This document shows, in pieces, positions 1 through 10,784 of a DNA stretch of 64,000 bases. Origin of the DNA: Microplitis mediator (taxonomy: Eukaryota > Arthropoda > Insecta > Hymenoptera > Braconidae); NCBI RefSeq assembly GCF_029852145.1, contig NC_079970.1, positions 14,003,783-14,067,782 of the forward strand, read 5' to 3'. Numbering within the stretch: position 1 is the stretch's first letter; each line of letters opens with the position of its first letter. A program made the translations under genes and the position numbers. The notes beneath the pieces were generated by a model. That model had not been told where the DNA came from. It saw only the letters and a program-made list of their open reading frames with translations, and made no database searches.

Positions 1-181
1 ATTTTCCGAAAACATTTTCTTACAAGGTAATTAACTTTAAGATTATGTTAATGTTTATAAATTTTAAAAACTTATTATTTATAACAGTGCCGATGAAATT
101 GAATATTTTCAATAAATTTTTTTCATTCACGGAAGCCAAATTTGAAGATAAATAGATCAATTGCTACAAGTTATATATATA

Positions 182-2027
182 CCCTCGCGGATTCGGGGTT
201 ACTGTGAAATCACAGTGAAATCACAGTGAAATCAATTTTACCGTAAGTTTACTGTGTATTGATGGTAATTTCATAGTGAATTCACAGTCGTTTTGTGCCA
301 TTTCGTCACTCTGGTTATATAGTAATTTTACAGTAATTTTACAATTAAATTACCATACTTTCATGATAATTTTACTGTCGATCAGCTATCGATTTATGGT
401 AACTCAACAATGGTAACACTGAGGCTTTATCATGGGTTCACAGTCAGTTTATCGTGATTTCACTACGAATTCACTGTGATTCCATAGTAATCTGATAGTG
501 TTAACTCTGTGACTTTACAATAGTTTCCCAGTCAGTTCATAGTGGTTTAACCATGAATTTACCGTGATCCCATGACAACCTAGTAGTATTAGCACTGTGA
601 CTCTATGATATTTTCACAGCAAATTATTAGCGTTTTCTCCATGATTTCACTCTACTTTGATAGTGATCTGATACGGTACATCTATCATTAATCCAATTTC
701 AAAATCAAAAATTTTAATTTTTAATGTCATTAATCGATAGAAATGGAATTTAAAAAAAAATAATATCAATTATTTCATAAATGCTCCTATAATTATTTGT
801 AAGTTTAGCAAATATTTGGGCACAAATGTATTTTATTTATTATAAATTTAGCTATTTTAGGAATTTCCGAGCGAAACTTTATCTGTAATTGTCTAATTTA
901 GTTAATTTTATAAAAGCTTAAGACGGTAAAATTCTTCAGAATTATGAAAAAAAATAAATAAATAAAAAAATTGAATAACTTTTTTTTTAAAACTGTATAA
1001 ATTGAATTTAAACTACTGCAAAAAATAAAGAGAATATCAGTTAGATTAATATTTCAATAGTAAATATTTATTATTTATCATAATTTAAAATAAAATATTC
1101 TTAAATTAAGAAAACTTGATGATTTACAAATAAAGGCAAAAATTTTTTTTTGATAAATATCGAATTCTTTTAATTTTATAGTATTTAATAAAATAATTTT
1201 TCTTATAGCTTAATCTTGAGTATATATAGTATTGAATAGCATGAAGTAACAGATTAAATATTTAGTTCCGAATGCGTGTGGTGGCCGAGTGGGCTAAAGT
1301 ACATGACTTAAGCTACTCTCAATCGAAGGGTCGGCAGTTCGAGTCCCATCATGCGTTAAAAAAAAATAAAATTCCTTCTTTACCGAGGGTAAAAAAATAG
1401 CATTTAATCCTCCAGAGGAATAATTACATGAAGTCGTACAAAGGGATGGATACTAAATAATTTTTTTAAACAAGAAAAATTATTTATTGAAAAACCAAGA
1501 TTAGGATTATTGTTGCTATTATAATATTATTATTAATTTTATTATTATTATCTTTGAATCAATAAATATAGGATCTCAATATTGCCCCTAAATCTCGATG
1601 AAAACTAAGCAGATCCAGGATTAAATGATTAAGAAATCACAGTAATATTACTGTCAATTCACAGCGATATTATTGTGATTTCACGAAGAATCTATAGTAA
1701 GACTGCTGTGAAATCACTGTATGATTACGGTATTATTACTGAGAAAGCATGACTGAAGCACTGCAGATCCAGCATAAACTGATAGTGAAATCACTGTAAA
1801 TACACAGTAATACTATTGTCAACTTACAGCTATACTACTGTAAATTGACTGTTATGCTATTGTGATTCTACTATGAATCGATGGTGAAATCATCATAAAA
1901 TTACCATCGGATGATAATTATCACACAGTAAGCAAATGGCACAAAGTTACAGTGATTTCACTGTCATTTCACTATGATTTCACCGAAATTTCACCATGAT
2001 TTCGGAGTAATCCCGAGTCCGCGAGGG
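182..2027. mobile_element. TIR element with 11-bp CACNGTG word arrays (CCCTCGCGG family)
   Basis: Non-coding element with imperfect TIRs: CCCTCGCGGATTCGGGGTTA at the left end, matched by the reverse complement of the last bases before 2027. TATA borders both ends, so the target duplication is TA or TATA. The outer ~500 bp on the left and ~400 bp on the right are arrays of a near-palindromic heptamer (CACAGTG, CACTGTG, TACTGTG) about every 11 bp, for example at 200, 211, 222, 239, 250, 261, 272 and 283. The centre is AT-rich with a tRNA-like SINE head. Ends resemble those at 19771 and 42341. No ORF; mobilised in trans if at all. Confidence 0.75.
1274..1366 (+). mobile_element. tRNA-derived SINE head
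   Basis: An A-box-like TGGCCGAGTGG near 1282 and a B-box-like GTTCGAGTCCC near 1337 are spaced as in a Leu/Ser-type tRNA. The two ends can pair weakly (GCGTGTGG with CCATCATGC), and an A-rich tail follows directly. It lies inside the 182-2027 element, so a SINE copy is more likely than a working tRNA gene. The 3' limit of the SINE body is not clear. Confidence 0.55.
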
Positions 2028-2040
2028 TATATTATAATCA

Positions 2041-2161
<121 letters not shown>

Positions 2162-2162
2162 A

Positions 2163-2508
2163 TCAACATAACTGAAGAATAGCATAAAAAATTACTCAAT
2201 TTCTATAAAAACTTTTTTTCATCGATGCATCGAGTAATTAATTAATTGTTATTAATGTAACAGGTACAAAAACTTTCTCAGGTCGGTGATGCAGCAATAT
2301 TTTTACATGAGATGACTTATCATGATATCTTGGCTTGCCAAAATCGACGAGTGAGGTATATGGAAATTAGTTATCATAAATTAACGGTATTACATTTGCC
2401 TAATAACTGTACTTCGATTTATAACTGCATATAAATATTTTAAAGGAAATGTGCACTCGAGAGGAGGGTCACCGTGACACCTAATGATGATCACCACAAT
2501 GAAGAAAC
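2163..2508. other. AT-rich spacer, no gene seen
   Basis: No credible ORF, RNA gene or TIR. The phrase GTCGGTGATGCAGC near 2282 recurs near 51254, which hints at a shared low-copy repeat, but the match is short. Confidence 0.5.
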
Positions 2509-2969
2509 GTAACTTACGGTAGAGCTACCGTAACTTACGATAGTTGTACGGTGACTTACGGTAGTGTTACGGTAGCTCTACCCTAACTAACGGTAGTTTA
2601 ACGGTACTTCTACCGTAACTCACGGTACTTTTACCGTAACTCATGGTACTTCTACCGTAACTCACGGTACTTCTACCATAACTTACGGTAATTTTACGGT
2701 CGCTCTACCGTAACTTGCGGTACTTCTACTGTAACTTACGGTAATTTTACGGTGGCTCTACCGTAACTTACGGTACTTTTACCGTAACTTACGGTACTTC
2801 TACCGTAGCTTACGGTACTTCTACCGTAACTTACGGTAGGTTTACCGTAACTTACGGTAGTTCTACCGTTACACCACCGTAGGTTACGGTAGCTATACCG
2901 TAAGTTACGCTAGAACTACCGTAAGTTACGGTAAACCTACCGTAATACTACCGTAGACCTACCGTAATA
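2509..2969. repeat. TACNGTA word array, ~21-bp double unit
   Basis: About 40 copies of TACCGTA or TACGGTA separated alternately by 3 and 4 nt (word-ACT-word-CTTC and variants), giving a ~21-bp unit, two words per two helical turns. The word is self-complementary apart from its middle base. The flanks (AGGAGGGTCACC near 2462 and GATCCGCCAGGG near 2973) may be element ends, but I cannot pair them as TIRs. Confidence 0.85.
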
Positions 2970-3044
2970 TTAGATCCGCCAGGGAAACTATAGATCAGTC
3001 TGTATTTATTAATATTTGATAAATTTTTTTCTCAGTGTATATTA

Positions 3045-3942
3045 GGGTGGCCCAAAAAAACCGACTATTTTTTTTTTTCGAGTCTCTTATGAAAATTTGT
3101 TGGTTTAAGATGTTTTAAGAGGCCACACCAAAAATCAGCTCGATAAAAAATTTTCAAGAGGTCGCTCACGAATTTTGAAAATATCAAAAATGATCGAAAT
3201 TCGGATGTTTTGGTTCTAAATTTCTTCTTTCTCGTGGCAGCAATAGTTTATATTTATGAAATCATGACTACGCTGAAAATTTCAGCCCAAAATTCAAATA
3301 TTTAAACGGCGCTCAAGAATTTTGAATATTAACTGATAATATGTAACTAATACTTTGAATTAGTTTTTGTATTTTTTTATAACTCAATTATTGTCGTTTC
3401 ACTTAAATATAACTTTTGCATAACCGAAAATATACAGGACAGTCTTAAACAATAAAATTGGGTAAGTTTTGAATAAGCAAAAAAACCTAAAAATTGAATT
3501 AAAAAATAAAAAACCATGTAAATACCTTATTATTTATATATCTCGGGTTGTATTTTTATTCATTATGATATAAATTGATTGTGAAAAAATTGAGAAGCAT
3601 TATTATTAATATTCAAGGGTCGCTCGACAACATCCAAGAGACAGTACTCGGAAACATTAAAAATTCTTGAGCGCCGTTTAAATATTTGAATTTTGGGCTG
3701 AAATTTTCAGTGTAGTCATGATTTTATAAATATAAACTATAGCTGCCACGAGAAAGAAGGAATTTAGAACAAAAAAATCCGAATTTCGATCATTTTTGAT
3801 ATTTTCAAAATTCGTGAGCGACCTCTTGAAAATTTTTTATCGAGCTGATTTTTGGAGAGGCTTCTTAAAACATTTTGAATCAACAAATTTTCATAAGAGA
3901 CTCAAAAAAAAAAAAAAATAGTCGGTTTTTTTTGGGCCACCC
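3045..3942. mobile_element. TA-flanked MITE, GGGTGGCCC TIRs
   Basis: The left end GGGTGGCCCAAAAAAACCGA is mirrored at the right end, with TA on both sides (3043-3044 and 3943-3944). Arms of ~290 bp (3045-3335 and 3650-3942) are near-perfect reverse complements, around a ~310-bp AT-rich centre. No ORF. TA duplication and G-rich ends suggest a Tc1/mariner-type MITE. The hairpin at 21901 has related ends (GGGTGATCC). Confidence 0.85.
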
Positions 3943-4286
3943 TACTGTATATTGTAATTTATTTTGATATTTCGTTCATTTTTTATTTCGTACCTACAAA
4001 ATAATGGAATAAAGATGATTGCGAATTCAGGTATTACTGTGATGAATAAGCATGAGGTGAGTGCATACTGTTATCAACATAGATGTTGCTATAAGTATAT
4101 ACTAATGAATAAAGTTGTCGTTGAATTTACATTTCGGTGAATGAAGATGTATTTTTACCATTTGAGTAGAGAAGTTTAGAATCGTGTTGTATCCGTCCCT
4201 TTATAGTTAGTGAAATTAAAACAAAAATAATCATTTCAAGCATATTTATTATTATAACCTGTAAGGTAAAAGACTTAATTTATTTG

Positions 4287-5925
4287 CACTGAGAGAAAAA
4301 AGTGCATATTTTCAAGTAAAAATACTTGATTCAAGTATTTTAGATACTTAAATAGTACCGAGTAAATAATTTCTTAATTCTAGTAAAAATACTTGTGAAA
4401 TCTATTAATACTAAAAACTTGGGTTTAATAAAAAAATACTAATGTTAAATAATAGAAAACTAAAATTTAATATTTATAATACTTGAAATGAATGATGAAA
4501 AAAATTTAATTTAGTAATTAAGATACTCCAATTAAATAATAAAAAGTCACATCTAGTAGTTAAAATACTCAAGTCCAATAATTAAAAATTAAAGATTAGT
4601 ATTTAAAATACTCGTGATCAATATTGAAATATTTTAATTTAGCATTTAAAATACTTTAATTTAATAATTATAAGTTTTTATTTACTACTTAAAACACTAA
4701 AGTATAATAATTGAAAATTTTCATTCAGTATTGGAACGACTTAAGTTCAGTAATTAAAAATTTATATTTAGTAATTAAAATACTTAAATTTAATAATTAA
4801 ATCTTCTTATTTAGTATATGAAATGATCAATTCAATAATTAATTATTTATATTTAGTATTTAAATTTAATCCGTATGGATGCTTCTTCGGATTCCCCTGC
4901 GCTGTTATAGTTATGACTGAAAAGCATTCCAAAAATCTACTCACAAATATTTACCTCAAGAGTACTTGTACTCTTCTACTAGGATATTATCCTGTTGGGA
5001 GTAGTTGACAGAGTGACTTTTTCACTCCTCTGAACGGAACTTATTACTTCTATTCTAACTGTCCAACTAGGAAAATGTTGCAGCGCTCTTCTGCGCCTAG
5101 CGGTGACTCCTGGTACTAATTTTTTCTTTCGCACTCTGCGTTTGCACACTTTGTTATTTTCACTCGCCTTATTTTTTCTCTATCTCTTTATTCATTTAAA
5201 TTTATTTATTTTTATTTATTTTTTTTTTTACACGCATTATATTTTTTTGCGTTTATTTTTTTTTCTTTTAATAATTTTTTTTTTTTATATATGAAAATAT
5301 CGTGACTCGTCACACCATGATAAAAAATTCCTTAAGTTGAGAAAAAAATATTCTCGAACTGGAAAAAAAATCACTTGGGCTGAGAAATTTTATTACTTAG
5401 TTTAAAACTTTTTTTTTGTTTTAGTTCGAGAACTTTTTTTGTTGACTTAATACAAAAAATGTCTTTAGCCAAGAATAAAGATTCTTGACTTGAGAACAAA
5501 ATATTCTCAAACTGAAAAAAAAAATCACTTAAGATGAGAAATTTTTTACTAAGTTTAAAATTTTTTTTGTTTTAGTTCAAGAACTTTTTTATTTGACTCA
5601 ATACGAAAAATGTCTTTAGCCAAGAATAAAGTTTCTTGACTTGAGAAAATATATTCTCGAACTTGGAAAAAAATTGCTTGGTCAAAGAAAGATTTTTCTT
5701 GGCTTACGTAATTGCTTTCTTGAATATAGAAATATGTCAACTTAATTCAAGAAATAATTGCTTGTTACAAGTAACTCATGTATCTAGTAATATATTACTA
5801 GATCGAAGCAATAGTTGCTAAAAATAAGAAATATTATACTTCAATTTAGGAAAAATTTCTTGTTTTAAGTATTCACAGAAATAAGTAAAAAAAATACTTG
5901 AAAAAAATTCTTTTTTCTCTCAGTG
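4287..5925. mobile_element. TIR element, CACTGAGAGAAAAAAG ends
   Basis: CACTGAGAGAAAAAAG at 4287 is mirrored by CTTTTTTCTCTCAGTG ending at 5925; TG follows or precedes both ends. The left part (4310-4860) is an array of an AAGTATTTTA/AATTACT word; the right part (5325-5900) is an array of a TTGACTTGAGAA/TTCTCGAACT word. The middle has a T-rich tract (5200-5290). No coding capacity. It belongs with the copies at 5946, 8263 and 18354. Confidence 0.75.
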
Positions 5926-6255
5926 TGTACATCTATAAATAGGTACACAGAAAAAAAAATCTTGACTCAAGAAAATTTTTCATCAACCAAGAAATTTTTC
6001 AACGGGTGGAATAAAAACCAGAAATTTCTTGAACGAAGTGAAATAATTTCTTGAATTTTAAATCTTGAATTAAGAAAAAAAATTCTTAAGCCAATACATA
6101 TTTCATACTCGTTCCAATAATAGAATTACTTATTTTAAAAACTTGTATTTCTTATTGTAATAAACATTTTTCTTAACCTAAGTATGTTACTTACTTGAAC
6201 CAAGAAATAAAAATATTTAGTTCAAGAAAGTTATACACTTAATTAAAGAACTATG

Positions 6256-6673
6256 CTGCCCTGTCGTGACAAAACGACGTATCTCAAAAATTATAGTTTC
6301 GAGAAAATAGCGTTTAAAGTTTTAACAGAATTTGAGTACAACTTAATAGAAAAATTAATTTCTGTTATGTCAAAACGCTGTAACTCGAGATACGTTTTTT
6401 GTATCGTAAGAAACTAATGCTTATTTTGATAAATAGATGAAATTGTTATGACAAAACGCTTTAACTCGAAGAATTAAATTTACAATGCAAAAAAGATACG
6501 TTTTTTTTTCATTTCTTTCATAGGCACATTTGATCAATATTATTGGCATAATTAATTAAATTAGTAAAATTTTGATGATACCCTATTATTAAGTGACACT
6601 AAATAAACCTTTTTAGCTTTGTTACGACAAAACAGCGTATCTCGAGATACGTCGTTTTGTCATAACAGGGCAG
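6256..6673. mobile_element. Nested MITE, CTGCCCTGT TIRs
   Basis: CTGCCCTGTCGTGACAAAAC at 6256 is matched by the reverse complement ending at 6673, flanked on both sides by TATG (6252-6255 and 6674-6677). The ~30-bp TIRs include ACAAAACGACGTATCTC, which recurs in degraded form inside. Non-coding; nested in the 5946-8159 element, so younger than it. Confidence 0.8.
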
Positions 6674-7126
6674 TATGATGTTTTGAAACAATAAACGGTA
6701 CGAACTCGAACTAAAAATAAAGGAAGTTGGTTTAAAAAATTTAAACTCTTGGTTTAAGTGTAGTGTACTTTCTCTGACCAATCACACGAAAAATCTCAAA
6801 CCAAGATTACTAGAGTCTCAAGCCAAGAAAGTTTTCTCTTGGATTCTCACTCATTGATGCTCCCTCCTTCGCATCCTAAGGAATGAATACTCCCCACTCT
6901 TTCTCTTTCTCACACTAGCGTAGCAAATGGATTTTGAGTCCACCTTTTTATTTTAAATAAACTAAAAATAAAATAACTAAATTATATTATTATATTAAAT
7001 TAATTAAATAATATTGAATAATTTCTTAATTTTTTTTGTAATTAAATTTGTTTTTTTGTTTTTAAAACTTTTTTATTTTTATGTCGGAATTCATTTATGA
7101 ACGATTCATACGATCTGTTCAGTATT

Positions 7127-7365
7127 TTGGTAAAATTTCAAAACTAACATTTTTCTAAATTATTGGCATGACATTTGTAATATTAATTCTGTGTTTAGGA
7201 TCTAAAAATGTGACTGACCATCAGCCAGTATGGCTCAGTATATGTGGGCAAAGTAAACGTATTCTGACAAGGGCTGGGATGGCTTAACTGGTAAAGCTCT
7301 CGCGTGGCGCCGAATCGATTTGAGTTCGATTCCTGGGTTAAGCGATAATTGTTTTTTCTCAATTT
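7127..7365 (+). mobile_element. tRNA-derived SINE, copy 1
   Basis: About 240 bp matching, in reverse orientation, the segment at 48034-48290. The tRNA-like part has an A box in GGGATGGCTTAACTGGTAA and a B box in GAGTTCGATTCC (about 7279-7340). Unusually the tRNA-like part lies toward the 3' side, preceded by ~150 bp of conserved body (ATTCTGTGTTTAGGAT and GTGACTGACC). Two copies with the same limits mark a repeat family rather than a tRNA gene. Confidence 0.7.
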
Positions 7366-8262
7366 GTTTTAAATGTTTAGCTTATTGCGAAACTGGCCTA
7401 TCCCTTATAAATGCTTCTGATGCAGTATTTATTTGCTTCACAGCATTGTTTGTAATATTTAAACAAAAAAAAAAAATTGTTCAATAAAAAAATGAAAAAA
7501 AAAATAAAATTTATTAGCTCGATAAATTTATTTGCTTAATTAAAAAAATTAATTTCTTGGCTGAAAAATTTTTTTTTGTTTGCGACAAAAGAAAAAACAT
7601 TTCTTGGCCCAAGAAAGTTTTTTCTTGGTTTAAAAAATTTTTTTTCTTAGTACAAAAACTTTCTTTTTTTAGCTCAAGACACTGTTTCTTGACTCGATAA
7701 GGTAACAGTCTTTAGACGAGGAAAAAATTTCTTGAGTTAAGAACAAACTTTCTTGGCCCGAGATAAATAATGCTTTAAACCAAGAACAAACTTTCTTGGA
7801 CCAAGAAAGTTTGTTCTTGGTTTAAAACATTATTTTTCATGGTTCAAAAACTTTTTCGTTTCAGCTCAAGATATTTTTTCTTGATTTAAAAACGTAACAA
7901 TTTTCAGCCAAAAAAAAATTTAATGAATTAAAAAAAAAATCTTCTCGAACCAAAAAAAAAATTTTTGGGACTAAGAAAGTTTTTTCTTGGCTTAAAGAAT
8001 TTATGTGTCAGATTAAGAAAGTTATGTCTTCCGCGAAGGAAATAATTTCTTGATCCAAATCATTTTTTTACTTCAATAAAGTAAGAAATTTCGCTTGATT
8101 CAAAAAAAAAATTTCGAAGACATTTTATTTCTTGGTTCAAGATTTCCTTTTTTTCTGTGTATACAAATACATGGAGTGATTGGATTCAAGTCCCTGATCG
8201 GATATTATGCCTTTTACCTTACCATAAATCCAAAAAACTGTTGGAAAATCCAAAAGTGCACA

Positions 8263-8771
8263 CACGGAGAAAAAAATATCGCCAGAATGACTATCCAATG
8301 TATCCTCAAATGACGTATCGTCAGAATAACGATTCGTATACCTAATTTAGGAATACTCTCATATTAATTTAATAATCTATAGTATCGTTAAAGTAAAGAT
8401 ACGTTTTTGGGTTAGGTTAAATATTCGTTTATCTAATTTAACAATACGACGAATAGCATTTGTAACGATATGTAGTTTCGTTGATATAGGTATCTGTATC
8501 GCCAGCGTGAGGATCCGTATAGCTAAATTGGCTATACGTATCATCGTTCTCGGTTGCCGGATGCCTAAATACAGAGTTTGCGCAATAGTCATGTCAGCGA
8601 TTCATAAAATGCCTAAAATAAGGATACGGATCGTCATTTTGACGATCCACTGTGAGGATACTCTGTATAGCTGAATTGGCCATACGGCGTATCGTTAAGT
8701 AAGATGACTATACAGTGTATAGCCAGAATAGCGATACGTATACTTAATCTGGCGATATTTTTCTCTCCGTG
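8263..8771. mobile_element. MITE, CACGGAGAAAAAAA TIRs
   Basis: CACGGAGAAAAAAATATCGC at 8263 is mirrored at 8771. The body is an array of a GTATCG/CGATAC word (TATCGCCAGAATGACTATCC type) in both orientations. The small ORFs across it run through repeat words and are not genes. Confidence 0.8.
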
Positions 8772-8876
8772 CACCTCAATCGCTCATCGTATTTTTAATT
8801 TTTAATTTTTTTTTTTAAACATCCCGCCTTTTTGTGTTAGATGTCACTCTTTTTTTTCAATCCTATTGCCACGCTA

Positions 8877-9181
8877 ACCGGCGATCGTGGCCGATCGGTC
8901 TAAGGCGTAAAACTTAGATCTCTCGAACACGATCGTTGGCCAGGCGTGGGTTCAAATCCCAGTGAAAGCCGAAAGAATTTTTCACGCATAAAGTGTGAGG
9001 TCTTTCGGACCTGAGATTCCTTCCGATGCTGACATTTGAAAAAGATCGGTATAAAGAAAATGAATTTGATTTGGTGTGATGTAATCTGTGGACTGGGTTT
9101 TCTTAGGCTCAATGGAACTGTGTTCCTGAGCGTTCTTATATGGTTAAAGTGACCAGGCTCGCTTTAAAAAAAAAAAAAAAA
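8877..9181 (+). mobile_element. tRNA-derived SINE with 13-bp target duplication
   Basis: A tRNA Leu/Ser-like head (A box GTGGCCGATCGGT near 8887, B box GGGTTCAAATCCC near 8948) is followed by a ~200-bp body and a terminal A tract ending at 9181. The 13-bp direct repeat TATTGCCACGCTA flanks it perfectly at 8864-8876 and 9182-9194, as expected for LINE-driven insertion. The intact duplication suggests a fairly recent event. The small minus-strand ORF across it is incidental. Confidence 0.93.
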
Positions 9182-10307
9182 TATTGCCACGCTAGTGCTG
9201 CTGCCAGTAGTTGGTGGAGAGAAAAAATGAAAAATATAATAACAATAAAAATATAAAAAAATGGCAGTTAAATTTATCGTGAACAATAAGCTTTGAGGTT
9301 TTTTATTCACCCTTCAGAACACACGTCTCCCCTACCACAGTCGCCCAGTGAACACATGACCTTATTTTGACGTCATACGTAGGTCATAGAAATGTCACGG
9401 CATCTGATGTAAATTTGATGTCAATCTGACGTTCTGCATGACTTTAATATGATGTAAAGCTTGTGACATCATATTGATGTACACATGACTCTTGTATGAC
9501 GTCAGAGTTATGACTTATGTATTACGTACGTTTGACATAAAATCTACATCACATTATTACGTAGTAATAAAGTCATTATCGTATATCATAATGATGTAAT
9601 TTTAAAATCATACATTTATGTCAGTAGCAAAGTCACGGTTATACGTAATATGGATGTCACTCTTAAATCATATCTTTACATCAGTGACAAGTCATTATTT
9701 TACGCAATGCTGATGTAATTTCCGAGTCATAGTTTTTTATCATCTATTTATTAAAATAAAACAATCATAGAATGAATTTTCAAAAATTTGTAAATGTGTA
9801 AAAATAACAACTAAACGTCATCGATTTTTGGGTCCAAAGTAATCGATAAACTCGATAATAGATTATTCAGACGTTTTAGATTGAAACATTAGCATCATAA
9901 AAAAATTAATTTTATTTTTTTAAATGATATATCGAAATCATCATTTAGGATGACAAAGAAAATGTAACGACAGTTTGAACTCTTTTGATATTAAGATTAT
10001 AAAGTTTAGTTTCGCAATTTTTCAATCGATTAAATTTCATTCGGTTTTGTGCAATTGTTTAATATTTCGCAAAATTTTATATAAGATTTTTTAAATTTCA
10101 CATCACAACAAAAAATTAAAAAATTTGATGAAACTTAATGAAATTTTAAACAATTATCATCGAGGCCGAAAAATATTGTTTCTATAAATTCTCATATAAG
10201 TTCATAAAGTTTTTTTAAATTTTGTAAAAATCTTTCACGAAAACTTATGAACATTGTCTTTTCCGGCATTTCACTCTAAATACATCAATTAAGCACGAGA
10301 TTTGAAC

Positions 10308-10387
10308 TCCCGTGATGTGGACCAGTGAGCAACGTTCAAGACTATCAGCCAAGAGGAACCGTGTTCGAACCCAGCAGACGCCCAGGA
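10308..10387 (+). mobile_element. tRNA-like SINE head
   Basis: B box GTGTTCGAACCCAGC near 10360 and an A-box-like TGGACCAGTGAGCAAC near 10317. The tail CCCAGCAG...AGGATTTTT is shared with the copy at 15374-15454, which identifies a SINE family. No good acceptor stem, so not a functional tRNA. Confidence 0.45.
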
Positions 10388-10784
10388 TTTTTATATTATT
10401 TAACGTTATCTTATCTTGTTTCCGAATTCACAATACATTCGCGCGGTAATAATCAGACCAAAAATTCGGTATTTCATTTTTTTTTTTTTTCAAAAATATT
10501 TTTTCTGAATTGATAATTTTGACATCACCCATATGTCATATTGACGTCATAGAATGTCACACAGACATCACATTGACGTCATGTATACGTCATTAGTTTT
10601 ACATCATAATCTTACGTAAAAAAGTGTGCCCTGATTAAAAAAGTGAATTAAAAAGGATTAAAAAAGCACACATATTTAATACTACTTAATACTCTTTAAT
10701 ACTCTCAATTCTCCGGAGAATTCAGATCGAACATAAAATGAATCCTTTTTAATTCTCCTTCATCTAGCAAAAAAATTATTACCG

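Larger units (their letters stand above)
5946..8159. mobile_element. TIR element, CACAGAAAAAAA ends, hosting nested insertions
   Basis: CACAGAAAAAAAAATCTTGA at 5946 is mirrored by ...CCTTTTTTTCTGTG ending at 8159, with TA duplicated at 5944-5945 and 8160-8161. The interior is rich in the word TTCTTG/CAAGAA in both orientations. It carries a 418-bp MITE (6256-6673) and a SINE copy (about 7127-7365). No ORF of interest. Confidence 0.75.

Noticed and set aside
1274..1356. Functional tRNA gene
   Set aside because: Acceptor pairing is weak, an A-rich tail follows and it lies within a mobile element; a SINE head fits better. The same holds for 10308, 15374 and 40841.
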